Origin: Amycolatopsis rifamycinica
Lineage (GTDB): Bacteria; Actinomycetota; Actinomycetes; Mycobacteriales; Pseudonocardiaceae
Assembly (NCBI RefSeq): GCF_000695625.1
Contig: NZ_JMQI01000002.1
Location: forward strand, 1-64,000
Length of the DNA: 64,000 bases
Direction: 5' to 3'
Shown piece by piece: positions 15,640 to 23,595 of the stretch. Below the pieces are notes generated by a model, which saw nothing but the letters and a program-made list of their open reading frames with translations, made no database searches and was not told where the DNA came from. A program made the translations under genes and the position numbers. Position 1 is the stretch's first letter; every line of letters starts with the position of its first letter.

Positions 15640-16946
15640 CCGCCGCGCTCCTGCTCGCCGCGCAAGACGTCCGGATCACGCCGGGGCCCGGGCACCCGCT
15701 CGGCGGCTACCTGGCCCGGCACGGTGTCGCGACCGGCACGCACGACGACCTCGAAGCGTCGCTGATCTGGCTGTCCACCGAGGACGACCCCGGCGTGGTG
15801 TGGGTGGCGCTGGACGCCCTCGCCGTCGACGCCGGCCTGACCCGCACCCTGGCCGACGCGGTCGCCGCGGCGGTGGACATCGACCCGGATCGGGTGCTCG
15901 TCTGCGCGTCGCACACGCATTCCGGGCCCGAGGGCTGGACCGGCCCGCTGCACCCCGGCCTGCCGGGGCGGCGCGACGCCGGGCTGGTCGGCGGCATGGC
16001 GGAGAAGGTCACCGGCGCCGCGCTGCGGCTGCGGGCCGGCCGCGGCCGCGTCCGGGCCCGCTGGCACGCGGGCTCGACCGAAGCCGTCGGCGGCAACCGC
16101 TACCGGCCCGACGGGCCGCACGACACGTCGTTCGGCGTGCTCGAGCTGCGCCGCGACGACGGCACCCCGGCCGCGCTGCTGTTCGACTACGCCAGCCACC
16201 CCACGGTGCTCGGCCCGGACAACCTCGCCTGGTCGGCGGACTGGCCGGGCGCGACCCGCCGCGAGCTGGCCACCCTGGTCGGCCAGCCGGTCGCGGCGTT
16301 CCTGCAGGGCGCGGCGGGCGACGCCAGCTCCCGGTTCGTCCGCCGCGGCCGCGACCACGCCGAAGTCCGCACCCTCGGCGGCCACCTGGCGACGTCGATC
16401 GCGCGCACGCTGGCGGCGGTGTCGTCCCCGCCGGCGACGGCCGGGCCGGTCCGGCTGACGCGGTCGACGCTGCACCTGCCCTACCGCGACATCCCGTCGC
16501 TGGAGGACAGCCTCCAGCTGCGGCAGACGGCGGAGGCGGAGTGGCAGCGCGAGCTGGCCCACCACGGCGAGGACCACCCGGCGGTCCGCATCGCGCAGAC
16601 CCGCTACGAAGGCTGCGCGATGCTGGCGACGATGGCGGCGGGTGGGCGGCCGACGGGCTGCGCGGAGGTGCCGGTCAGCGTCGTGTCGCTGGGGGAGATC
16701 GCCTGGCTGCACACGCCGTTCGAGCTGTTCGCGTCCTTGGGCCTGCGCATCCGGCGGGGTAGCCCGTTCCGGCACACCCGGGTGATCGGCTACACCGACG
16801 GCTACCTGGGCTACCTGCCGGACGCCGAGGGCCACCGCGGGGGCGTCTACGAGTCGTACGTGACGCTGTTCGGCCCGGAGGCCGCGGACGTGCTGGTGGA
16901 GCACTGCCTCAAGGTGCTGCGGGCGCACCGGGACGGCCCCCGCTGA
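15636..16946 (+). CDS. Neutral/alkaline ceramidase-like hydrolase in the PTS operon
   Basis: 436 residues from GTG 15636, overlapping the IIA stop (GTGA). The family features are seen in order: DVRITPGPGHPLGGY at the N-terminus, the metal motif SHTHSGPEG, the metal-ligand region YASHPTVLG, and the nucleophile region QGAAGDASSRF, where the Ser corresponds to that of neutral ceramidases. There is no signal peptide, unlike secreted ceramidases, so it should act in the cytoplasm. Because it is coupled to a sugar PTS, its natural substrate may be an amide (for example an N-acyl amino sugar) delivered as a phosphate; this is an inference. Confidence 0.78.
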   Translation: MTAALLLAAQDVRITPGPGHPLGGYLARHGVATGTHDDLEASLIWLSTEDDPGVVWVALDALAVDAGLTRTLADAVAAAVDIDPDRVLVCASHTHSGPEGWTGPLHPGLPGRRDAGLVGGMAEKVTGAALRLRAGRGRVRARWHAGSTEAVGGNRYRPDGPHDTSFGVLELRRDDGTPAALLFDYASHPTVLGPDNLAWSADWPGATRRELATLVGQPVAAFLQGAAGDASSRFVRRGRDHAEVRTLGGHLATSIARTLAAVSSPPATAGPVRLTRSTLHLPYRDIPSLEDSLQLRQTAEAEWQRELAHHGEDHPAVRIAQTRYEGCAMLATMAAGGRPTGCAEVPVSVVSLGEIAWLHTPFELFASLGLRIRRGSPFRHTRVIGYTDGYLGYLPDAEGHRGGVYESYVTLFGPEAADVLVEHCLKVLRAHRDGPR

Positions 16947-16954
16947 GCCGGGGG
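16937..16954. terminator. Hairpin between convergent ceramidase-like and GntR genes
   Basis: CCCCCG (16937-16942) pairs with CGGGGG (16949-16954), and the stem is flanked by GCGCACC/GGTGCGC arms (16924-16930 and 16953-16959). It covers the stop codon of the operon's last gene and probably works in both directions. Confidence 0.5.
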
Positions 16955-16959
16955 TGCGC

Positions 16960-17730
16960 TCAGGACGCCGGGCTGCGCCGGGCCTGGGTGAACACCGTGT
17001 AGCGGTCCGCCCGGTACAGCGACCGGCCGGCTTCGATGACGCCGCCGCTCTGGTCGTGCAGGGTGCCCTCGATGATCAGGCACGGCTGAGTGGGTTCGAT
17101 GCCGAGCAGGGCCGCGTCGTGGCTGTTGGGCAGGACCGCGGAGATCGCGGTGTCGTTCCACTCCGGGCGCACGCCCCAGCGTTCCTCGATCGTGCGGTGC
17201 AGCGACTGGGTCTCCCAGTCGAACAGCTCGATGTCCGGGAACCGGTCGACGGAGAGGTTGGTGCGCTCGACGGCGAACGGCTCGTCCTCGACGTAGCGGA
17301 GGCGTTCCAGCCGGAACACCCGGGCGCCCGGCGGCACGTTGAGCCGTCCCGCGATCCGGGGGCCCGCGCTCTCGACCTCGGCGTGCAGCACCTTCGTCTT
17401 GGGCACGACGCCGCGGGCCTGCATGTCCTCGGTGAACGAGGTCAGCATGTCGATGTGCGCGGCCTGCCGCTGGGCGGTGAAGGTCGCGGTGCCGTGCTGG
17501 CGGTAGAGGACGCCGTCCGCGACCAGGCGGTTGATCTCCTGCCGCACGGTGCCGCGGGCCACCTGGAAGTGCTCGGCGAGGAACCGCTCGGACGGCATCA
17601 GCCGCCCCGGCCCGGCCTCGGTGGCGACGGCTTCGAGGATTTCCCGCAGCTGGTCGCCTTTCGGCCGCCCCGGCTGCAGCGCGTCCGGCAGACGCAGATC
17701 GCTCGCGGCGACGTGTTTCGGACGGGGCAT
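16960..17730 (-). CDS. GntR-family regulator with UTRA sensor domain
   Basis: 256 residues from ATG 17730. N-terminal winged helix (GRLMPSERFLAEHFQVARGTVRQEINRLVADGVLYRQHGTATF, key part residues 42-85) and a C-terminal UTRA domain that binds phosphosugar-like effectors (VFRLERLRYVEDEPFAVERTNLS). The reading frame is open through the upstream GC-rich repeats, but the conserved N-terminus and the operator place the start here. Faces the PTS operon and shares an operator sequence with it, so it is the probable autoregulated repressor of sugar uptake, released by a phosphorylated substrate. Confidence 0.88.
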   Translation of the reverse strand: MPRPKHVAASDLRLPDALQPGRPKGDQLREILEAVATEAGPGRLMPSERFLAEHFQVARGTVRQEINRLVADGVLYRQHGTATFTAQRQAAHIDMLTSFTEDMQARGVVPKTKVLHAEVESAGPRIAGRLNVPPGARVFRLERLRYVEDEPFAVERTNLSVDRFPDIELFDWETQSLHRTIEERWGVRPEWNDTAISAVLPNSHDAALLGIEPTQPCLIIEGTLHDQSGGVIEAGRSLYRADRYTVFTQARRSPAS

Positions 17731-17734
17731 GCCT

Positions 17735-17757
17735 CCAGTATGTCTCGCGCCGTCCGG
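17735..17757 (-). promoter_or_regulatory. Probable GntR autoregulatory site
   Basis: CCAGTATGTCTC-GCG-CCGTCCGG here matches 13104-13126 in front of the PTS IIB gene at 21 of 23 positions. It contains one half-site (CATACTGG on the minus strand) immediately upstream of the GntR start codon, suggesting that the regulator also controls its own gene. Confidence 0.65.
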
Positions 17758-17942
17758 CGAGGTAACACCCGGCGCGGCTCGGGCGGGGCCCCGAAGGCGG
17801 GGGCAAAGGGCCGGCAAAGCGGCTTTCCCGCGGGCTGGGGCAGGGGGCCCGCCTGGTGTGATGGGGTGCGTCCGGCGGGGCGGGGCGCTCGGTGAGCCTG
17901 GCCGGTGTGGCGGAGCCCACCCGGGCGTGTGGGGGGTGCGGG

Positions 17943-18420
17943 GTGTGGCGGATCGGCCCGCTGCGCGGGGCTGGCCGGGCCGGGCGGGGCTGGCCGGGCC
18001 GGGTGGGGCTGGCTCGGCCGGGCGGGGCCGGCTCGGCCGTGTGGGGCGTGCGGGTGTGGCGGATTTGGCCCGCCGGGCGGGGCTGGCCGGGCCGGGCGGG
18101 GCTGGCTCGGCCGGGCGGGGCCGGCTCGGCCGTGTGGGGCGTGCGGGTGTGGCGGATCTGGCCCGCCGGGCGGGGCTGGCCGGGCCGGGCGGGGCCGGCT
18201 CGGCCGTGTGGGGCTGGCTCGGCCGTGTGGGGCGTGCGGGTGTGGCGGATCTGGCCCGCCGGGCGGGGCTGGCCGGGCCGGGCGGGGCCGGCTCGGCCGT
18301 GTGGGGCTGGCTCGGCCGTGTGGGGCGTGCGGGTGTGGCGGATCTGGCCCGCCGCGCGAGGCTGGCCCGGCCGCGTGGAGCTGGCCCGCTGGGCGAATCT
18401 GGCCCGGCCGGGCGGAACCT
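17943..18420. repeat. Minisatellite with a 93-bp period
   Basis: The phrase GTGTGGCGGAT recurs at 17943, 18054, 18147, 18240 and 18333, giving one 111-bp step and then three exact 93-bp steps. Within each unit shorter blocks (GGGCGGGGCTGGC, GGCTCGGCCGTGTGGGG) repeat. The array decays after about 18360 into variant copies. The period is 31 codons, so frames stay open through it on both strands. Confidence 0.9.
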
Positions 18421-18501
18421 GCCCGGTGTGGCGGAACCCACCCGCGCCCGGAACCCTCTCCAGCGACCTTCCGCAGGCTTCACCGCGCCGGCCGGTTCCG
18501 C

Positions 18502-21500
18502 TCAGCCCGTCGCCCGGTCTCCGAGCCGCGCGAGGAAGCCCGCCGCCAGTGCTTCTCCCGTCGCGTGGCCGACCGCGCGGTACAGCGCCTGTGACTCCCG
18601 GGCCGTTCCGGCGGCCAGCATCGAGCGGCCCGCTGCCTCCTGGACCGCCGCCAGTCCCAGCAGGGCCTCCGCCTCCACCACGCGGAAGCCGCCCGCGCGG
18701 GCCGCGTCCAACGCCGTTCGCGCGTGCTCGCCCGCCTCACCCGGTCTGCCGTCCGCGGCGAGGACCCGGGCCAGCGTCGCCGACGCCTCGGCCAGCTGGC
18801 CGCGCAATCCCGACTCCGCCGTCAGAGAGCGGGCCTCGCTCAGGACGCGCTCCGCCGCGGGCAGGTCGCCGCGGCTCTCCTCCGCCCGGCCCAGTGCGAT
18901 CAGGGCCGCCGCCTCCACCTGGCGGTCTCCGTCACGGCGGACGCACTCCAGGGCCGTCCGCGCCGTCGAAGCCGCCGCCGCGTGGTCGCCGCGGGCTCGC
19001 TGCAGCGCGCTCACCACGTTCAACGCCGTCGCCTCGCCGAAGCTCGAGCCCAGGTCGCGGAACACCCGCAACGCCTCGTCGAGGACCTCGCCGGCCTCGG
19101 GCAGCCGGCCGGTGGCCAGGAGGATCGAGCCGAGGTCGGCGAGGTTGGCCGCCTCCCAGAACGGCAGGTCCTCCTTGCGGGCCAGCGCGATCGCCTCCAC
19201 CAGGCAGTCCTCGGCCTGCTCCAGCCGGCCCAGCTGCCGGTAGTGGCAGCTCAGCGAGTTCAGGGCCAGCGCTTCGCCCGACCGGTTGGCCAGCTCGCGG
19301 AACAGCTGGATCGCGCGGCGGCTGTGCTCGACGGCCTCCGACAACCGGCCCGTCCACTCCAGCATCGCGCCGAGGTTCGCCACCGCCGTCGCCTCGCACT
19401 GCCGCCAGCCGCACGCCCGGCTGGCCAGCACCGCCTTCTCCGAGTGCCGGATGCCCGCCTCGTGCTGGCCCTCGCGGAAGTACGCCCCGCCGATGGACAG
19501 CTCCACCAGCGCTTCGGCAGGCTGGGCGCCGTGGTCCCGCGCCGCCCGCAGCACGATCGGGGCCAGCTCCAGCCACTCCGCGCGACGGCCGTGGTCGTGG
19601 AAGAACCGCCGCAACGCGTCGGCGAGGTACCAGGCGCCCGGGTACGGCCCGCGGGCCGCCGCCTGCCGCAGGGCCGCCGAGAGGTTGGGCACCTCGACGT
19701 CCAGCCACGCCACCGCCGAGGCGGCGTCGGCGAAGACGACCGGGCTCGGCGCCGACGGCGCGTCCTCGCGGGGCAGCGCCACGATCCGGGCGCCCAGCAG
19801 CGCGACGGCGGCGTCCGCGGCCGCGCAGTAGCCGGTGAACAGCCGCTCCCACGCCCGGTCCCGCGCGGGCTCGTCCTCCTCGGCGGCCACGCACCGCTCG
19901 GCGTAGCGGCGGGCGAGGTCGTGGAAGCGGTAGCGGCGCGGCGCGTGCGCCTCCAGCAGGTTCGCCGCGACCAGCCCGCGCAGCCGCCGGGTCGCCTCCT
20001 CGACCGGCACCTCCAGCAGGGCCGACGCGGCGATCGCCGTGAAGTCGGTCCCCGGCACCAGTGCGAGCAGCCGGAACGCCTGCCGCAATCCGGGCGCGAG
20101 CGCCTGGTAGGACACCGAGAACGCCTTGGCGACGGCGCTTTCGCCGTCGAAGCCCAGGTGGGCCAGCGGGTCGCCGCGCAGCTCGTCGACCAGCTCGCCG
20201 ATGCTGGCGACGCCGGTGTTCGCCGCGGCGATCCGCAGGGCCAGCGGGTGGTGGCCGCAGAGGCGCGCCAGCTCGGCCGCCGCTTCCGGCTCGGCCGCGG
20301 CCCGGTCGCCGAGCAGGGCGGTCAGCAGTGCCCGCGAGTCGGCCTCGCGCAGCTGCCCCAGCCCCAGCGACCGCGCGCCGACGCGGGCGACCAGCTCGTC
20401 GAGCCGGTGGCGGCTGGTCACCAGCACCCGCCCCGACGACGGCAGCAGCGGCAGCACCTGGGCGGTGTCGCGGGCGTTGTCCAGCACCACCAGTGCCTGC
20501 CGGTCGGCCAGCAGCGACCGGTAGAGCTTGCTCTGGTCGTCGACGCCCGGCGGCACGTCCCGCAGGTCGATGCCGAGGGTCCGCAGCAGCTGCGCGAGCG
20601 CGGCGGCGGGGGTGAGCGGCTCGTCTTCGGCGTCGAAGCCGCGCAGGTTCACGTACAGCTGGCCGTCCGGGTAGCGCGCCCGGGCGGTGTGGGCCCAGTG
20701 CACGGCCAGCGCGGTCTTCCCGACGCCGGCGGTGCCGGTGATCACCCAGACGTCCCCGGGTTCGTCGAGCGCGGCCAGCTCCGGCGCCCGGCCGGCGAAC
20801 CCCCGGACGTCCAAGGGCAGCTCGGCCGGCCGCGGCGCGGCGGGCGGCGGGGCAGGCTCGCCTTCGCCGCGCAGGATCCGCATCCGCAGGTCCCGCAGGG
20901 CCTGGCCGGGTTCGATGCCCAGTTCGTCGACGAGCAGTTCGTGCGCCCGCGCGTACGTTTCGAGCGCCTCCGGGGTGCGGCCGCAGCGGTGCAGCGCCAG
21001 CATCAGCGCGGCCCGCAAGCGCTCGCGGAACGGGTGCTCGTCGACGAGCCGCCGCAGTTCGCCGACCACCTCGCCGTGGCGTCCCGCGACGAGTTCCTGC
21101 TCGTACAGCTCTTCCAGCGCGACGAGCCGGCGTTCGGCCAGCGCCGGGCCCTCGTACTCGGCCAGCGCCTCGCTCACCCCGCCGAGCGGGGTGCTCTCCC
21201 ACAGCGCCAGCGCGGCCCGCAGGTGCGCGACGGCCGCCGCCCCGGACGTGGCCCTGGCCTTGGCGACCTCGTCGTCGAACACGTCGAGGTCGCGGTCCCC
21301 GGGTGCGACCTCGATGAGGTAACCGGGCGCGCGCCGCACGATGACGTCGCGGCCGAGCAGCTTCCGCAGTTCCGAGATGTGCACCTGCAGCCGCCCGCGG
21401 ACGCTCGGCGGCGCGTTCTCGCCCCAGGTCAGGTCGATGAGGCGGTCCTCGGTGACCACGCGGTTGGCGTTGAGCAGCAGCGCGGCCAGCACGGACGTCT

Positions 21501-21573
21501 GTTTCTGGCCGCCGGGGCGGACCGGGCCCGTGTCGCCGAGGACCGTGACCGGTCCGAGCAGGCGGTAGCGCAC
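18502..21573 (-). CDS. AfsR/SARP-type regulator with BTAD, NB-ARC and TPR domains
   Basis: 1023 residues from GTG 21573, preceded by GGGGGG. Domain order: OmpR-type winged helix (residues 1-90, RGRLQVHISELRKLLG), bacterial transcriptional activation domain (about 95-240), NB-ARC ATPase with Walker A GTAGVGKTAL (near 280) and VLVTSRHRLDEL, then C-terminal TPR repeats (AIQLFRELANRSGEALALNSL and similar). This is the large AfsR class, which binds direct repeats and activates secondary-metabolism or developmental genes. It diverges from a degenerate thioesterase gene only 86 bp away, which may be its target. No full biosynthetic cluster is present nearby. Confidence 0.9.
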   Translation of the reverse strand: MRYRLLGPVTVLGDTGPVRPGGQKQTSVLAALLLNANRVVTEDRLIDLTWGENAPPSVRGRLQVHISELRKLLGRDVIVRRAPGYLIEVAPGDRDLDVFDDEVAKARATSGAAAVAHLRAALALWESTPLGGVSEALAEYEGPALAERRLVALEELYEQELVAGRHGEVVGELRRLVDEHPFRERLRAALMLALHRCGRTPEALETYARAHELLVDELGIEPGQALRDLRMRILRGEGEPAPPPAAPRPAELPLDVRGFAGRAPELAALDEPGDVWVITGTAGVGKTALAVHWAHTARARYPDGQLYVNLRGFDAEDEPLTPAAALAQLLRTLGIDLRDVPPGVDDQSKLYRSLLADRQALVVLDNARDTAQVLPLLPSSGRVLVTSRHRLDELVARVGARSLGLGQLREADSRALLTALLGDRAAAEPEAAAELARLCGHHPLALRIAAANTGVASIGELVDELRGDPLAHLGFDGESAVAKAFSVSYQALAPGLRQAFRLLALVPGTDFTAIAASALLEVPVEEATRRLRGLVAANLLEAHAPRRYRFHDLARRYAERCVAAEEDEPARDRAWERLFTGYCAAADAAVALLGARIVALPREDAPSAPSPVVFADAASAVAWLDVEVPNLSAALRQAAARGPYPGAWYLADALRRFFHDHGRRAEWLELAPIVLRAARDHGAQPAEALVELSIGGAYFREGQHEAGIRHSEKAVLASRACGWRQCEATAVANLGAMLEWTGRLSEAVEHSRRAIQLFRELANRSGEALALNSLSCHYRQLGRLEQAEDCLVEAIALARKEDLPFWEAANLADLGSILLATGRLPEAGEVLDEALRVFRDLGSSFGEATALNVVSALQRARGDHAAAASTARTALECVRRDGDRQVEAAALIALGRAEESRGDLPAAERVLSEARSLTAESGLRGQLAEASATLARVLAADGRPGEAGEHARTALDAARAGGFRVVEAEALLGLAAVQEAAGRSMLAAGTARESQALYRAVGHATGEALAAGFLARLGDRATG

Positions 21574-21659
21574 GTGATGCCCCCCGGAAGGCGGACCGAA
21601 GCGGAACGGAAGTGCCGTGGCCGACCCTATCCCCGGGCAGGCGGCGAGGGAGGCCACGG

Positions 21660-22268
21660 GTGGACCGAGACGACGTAGCGCGTCTGTTGTTCGTCTGCTT
21701 CCCGGACGCCGGGGAAGCCGCCGGGCGCTACCGGGCCTGGCGCGATCCGCGGATCGCGGTGCGGGTCGTGGAGCTGCCCGGGCGGGGCGAACGCCGGGAC
21801 GAGCATCCCTACCGGGACATGTGGCTGCTGGTCGAGGCCTTGGCCGGGGAACTGGCCGGCGCGCTCGAGAGCCCGCACGTGCTGTTCGGCGCGGGGCTCG
21901 GCGCCCTGGTCGCCTACCGGCTGGCCCAGCGCCGGGTGGCCGCGGGACTGGGGGTCTCGCGGGCACTCGTCGTGGCGCACCAGGCGCCGCCGTCCCGGGC
22001 GGCGCGGGCCGTGCCGGAGCAGGCGGGCCGCGCGGACGTCAGCCTGCTGGCCAGTGACGCGCACCTGCCGGTGGCACCGCCGCTGCCGTGCCCGATCCGG
22101 GGGTTCGGCGAGCCGCACGTGATGACCGGCTGGGGGGAACACACCAGCGCCGGGTTCGTGCTGACGCCGGCCAGGGCGCAGGACAGCGCCGCGCTGCTGC
22201 GTGACGCCGTCCTGCGCTCGACGCACCTGCTCTCCGCGATGACGGCGCCGAAGGTCCCCGGGGCGTAG
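21660..22268 (+). CDS. Thioesterase II-like protein lacking its catalytic residues
   Basis: 202 residues from GTG 21660 (site GGGAGG). The N-terminal half follows type II thioesterases (LLFVCFPDAGEAAGRYRAW, VVELPGRGERRDEHPY), but the nucleophile motif GHSMG is FGAGLGA (76-82), with Gly79 where Ser is expected. The C-terminal GGHFFL motif is TSAGFVL without His. The lid region is also shortened against the usual ~250 residues. It cannot be a conventional hydrolase, so a binding or regulatory role is possible, or decay. Divergent from the SARP gene; upstream of an MFS exporter. Confidence 0.75.
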   Translation: MDRDDVARLLFVCFPDAGEAAGRYRAWRDPRIAVRVVELPGRGERRDEHPYRDMWLLVEALAGELAGALESPHVLFGAGLGALVAYRLAQRRVAAGLGVSRALVVAHQAPPSRAARAVPEQAGRADVSLLASDAHLPVAPPLPCPIRGFGEPHVMTGWGEHTSAGFVLTPARAQDSAALLRDAVLRSTHLLSAMTAPKVPGA

Positions 22269-22296
22269 GCCGGTTCCCCGCCGGGACACCAGGGTC

Positions 22297-22333
22297 CGTA
22301 CGGCCTCCAGAGGTACGTAAGCACTGTTAAAAT
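22297..22333 (+). promoter_or_regulatory. MFS promoter with extended -10 and upstream inverted repeat
   Basis: TGTTAAAAT (22325-22333) is a good extended -10 box for the gene starting at 22351, leaving a leader of only about ten bases and no ribosome site. Upstream lies the inverted repeat CGTAC-N11-GTACG (22297-22317), a possible operator. Confidence 0.5.
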
Positions 22334-22350
22334 CTCGGCGTGATGCGGCC

Positions 22351-23595
22351 ATGCCCCTGACCCGCGCCTTCGTCGACCTCACCCCGCTTCGCACGTCACC
22401 ACCGTTCCGGCGGCTCTGGCTGGGCCGGGTCTGCTCCGGCTTCGGCAGCCAGATGACGCTCGTCGCCGTGATGTTCCAGGTCTGGGAACAGACCCGGAGC
22501 ACCCTGTGGACCGGGGCCGTCGGGCTCGCGCAGGCGCTGCCCGTCGTCGTGTTCGGGTTGTTCGCCGGCTCGCTCGTGGACCGGGTCGACCGGCGGAAGT
22601 TCGCCCTCGTCGCCACGACCGGGCAAGCCGTCTGCGCGGTTTTCCTCGCCGTGCAGGGGTTTCTCGGCGACGTGCCGGTGGCCGCGGTGCTCGGGCTGGT
22701 GGCCGTCCAGTCCTGTTTCGTGGCGGCGGGCGGGCCGGCCGGGCGCACCTTCGTGCCGCGGCTGCTGCCGCCGGAGCAACTGCCCGCCGGGCTCGCGCTG
22801 AACCGGATCGCCTTCCAGGGCGCGATGCTGCTGGGCCCGGCGCTCGGCGGGCTCCTCCTCGGGTGGATCGGGGTCGGCGGCTGCTACGTCGTCGACGCGC
22901 TCACCTTCGGCGTGGCCTTCTACGGCGTCTTCGGCCTCCCGGCGATGCGGCCCGACGGCGAGCCGTCGCGGCCGGGGCTGCGCGGCGTGCTCGACGGGCT
23001 CGCTTTCCTCGTGCGGACGCCCGTCGTGCGCGGTGCGCTGCTCACCGACCTCGCCGCCACCGTGCTGTCCATGCCGATCAGCCTGTTCCCGCTGGTCAAC
23101 GCCGAACGCTTCGGTGGCGACCCGCGCACGCTCGGCCTGTTCCTCTCGGCCATCGCGGTCGGCGGGGTCGCGGCGTCGGTGTTCTCCGGGACGTTCACCC
23201 GGCGGTCGCGGCCGGGCCGGGTGATGCTCGCGGGGTCGGCCACCTGGGGTGCCGCGCTGATCGGGTTCGGTTTGGCGCCGGACCCGTGGCTGGGCCTGGC
23301 CTGCCTGGTGCTCGCCGGGGCGGCCGACACGGTTTCGGTGGTCTCGCGGGGCGCGCTGGTCCAGCTGGCGACCCCGGACGCCCTGCTCGGCCGGGCGGCC
23401 GCGGCCGAGCAGATCGTCGGCCAGGCGGGCCCGGACCTCGGCAACCTGCGCGGCGGGCTCGTCGCCGGGGCTGTGTCCGGTACCTTCGCGCTGGTCAGCG
23501 GCGGGGTCCTGTGCGTGGTGGCGGTGGCGCTGGTCGGCGCGGCCACGCCCGGTCTGCGCCGCTTCGCGACCCCTGGGGAGACCGTGGCGCGTTAA
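22351..23595 (+). CDS. MFS transporter (MFS_3, enterobactin-exporter-like)
   Basis: 414 residues, twelve predicted helices. The N-terminus (FRRLWLGRVCSGFGSQMTLVAVMFQVWEQT) and the loop GSLVDRVDRRK match the MFS_3/EntS branch of exporters of siderophores and small drugs. There is no obvious ribosome site before ATG 22351, so the transcript may be nearly leaderless. Its end overlaps the convergent Shedu gene by 4 bp. It could export a product linked to the neighbouring regulator and thioesterase-like gene; substrate unknown. Confidence 0.85.
   Translation: MPLTRAFVDLTPLRTSPPFRRLWLGRVCSGFGSQMTLVAVMFQVWEQTRSTLWTGAVGLAQALPVVVFGLFAGSLVDRVDRRKFALVATTGQAVCAVFLAVQGFLGDVPVAAVLGLVAVQSCFVAAGGPAGRTFVPRLLPPEQLPAGLALNRIAFQGAMLLGPALGGLLLGWIGVGGCYVVDALTFGVAFYGVFGLPAMRPDGEPSRPGLRGVLDGLAFLVRTPVVRGALLTDLAATVLSMPISLFPLVNAERFGGDPRTLGLFLSAIAVGGVAASVFSGTFTRRSRPGRVMLAGSATWGAALIGFGLAPDPWLGLACLVLAGAADTVSVVSRGALVQLATPDALLGRAAAAEQIVGQAGPDLGNLRGGLVAGAVSGTFALVSGGVLCVVAVALVGAATPGLRRFATPGETVAR

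Larger units (their letters stand above)
17731..18501. other. 771-bp non-coding GC-rich spacer
   Basis: Between the GntR and SARP genes. The first ~30 bp hold the GntR regulatory half-site; most of the rest is the 93-bp minisatellite described separately. Both strands are open in some frames only because the sequence is extremely GC-rich. The encoded strings are Ala/Pro/Arg/Gly repeats with no recognisable domain, so no gene is called. Confidence 0.7.

Noticed and set aside
17731..18483. N-terminal extension of the GntR protein or a repeat protein encoded by the minisatellite
   Set aside because: GntR homologues start near MPRPKH, the operator precedes that start, and the repeat translation has no recognisable fold.
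18502..23595. Secondary-metabolite gene cluster
   Set aside because: Only a regulator, a degenerate thioesterase and an exporter are present; no synthase or tailoring enzymes.
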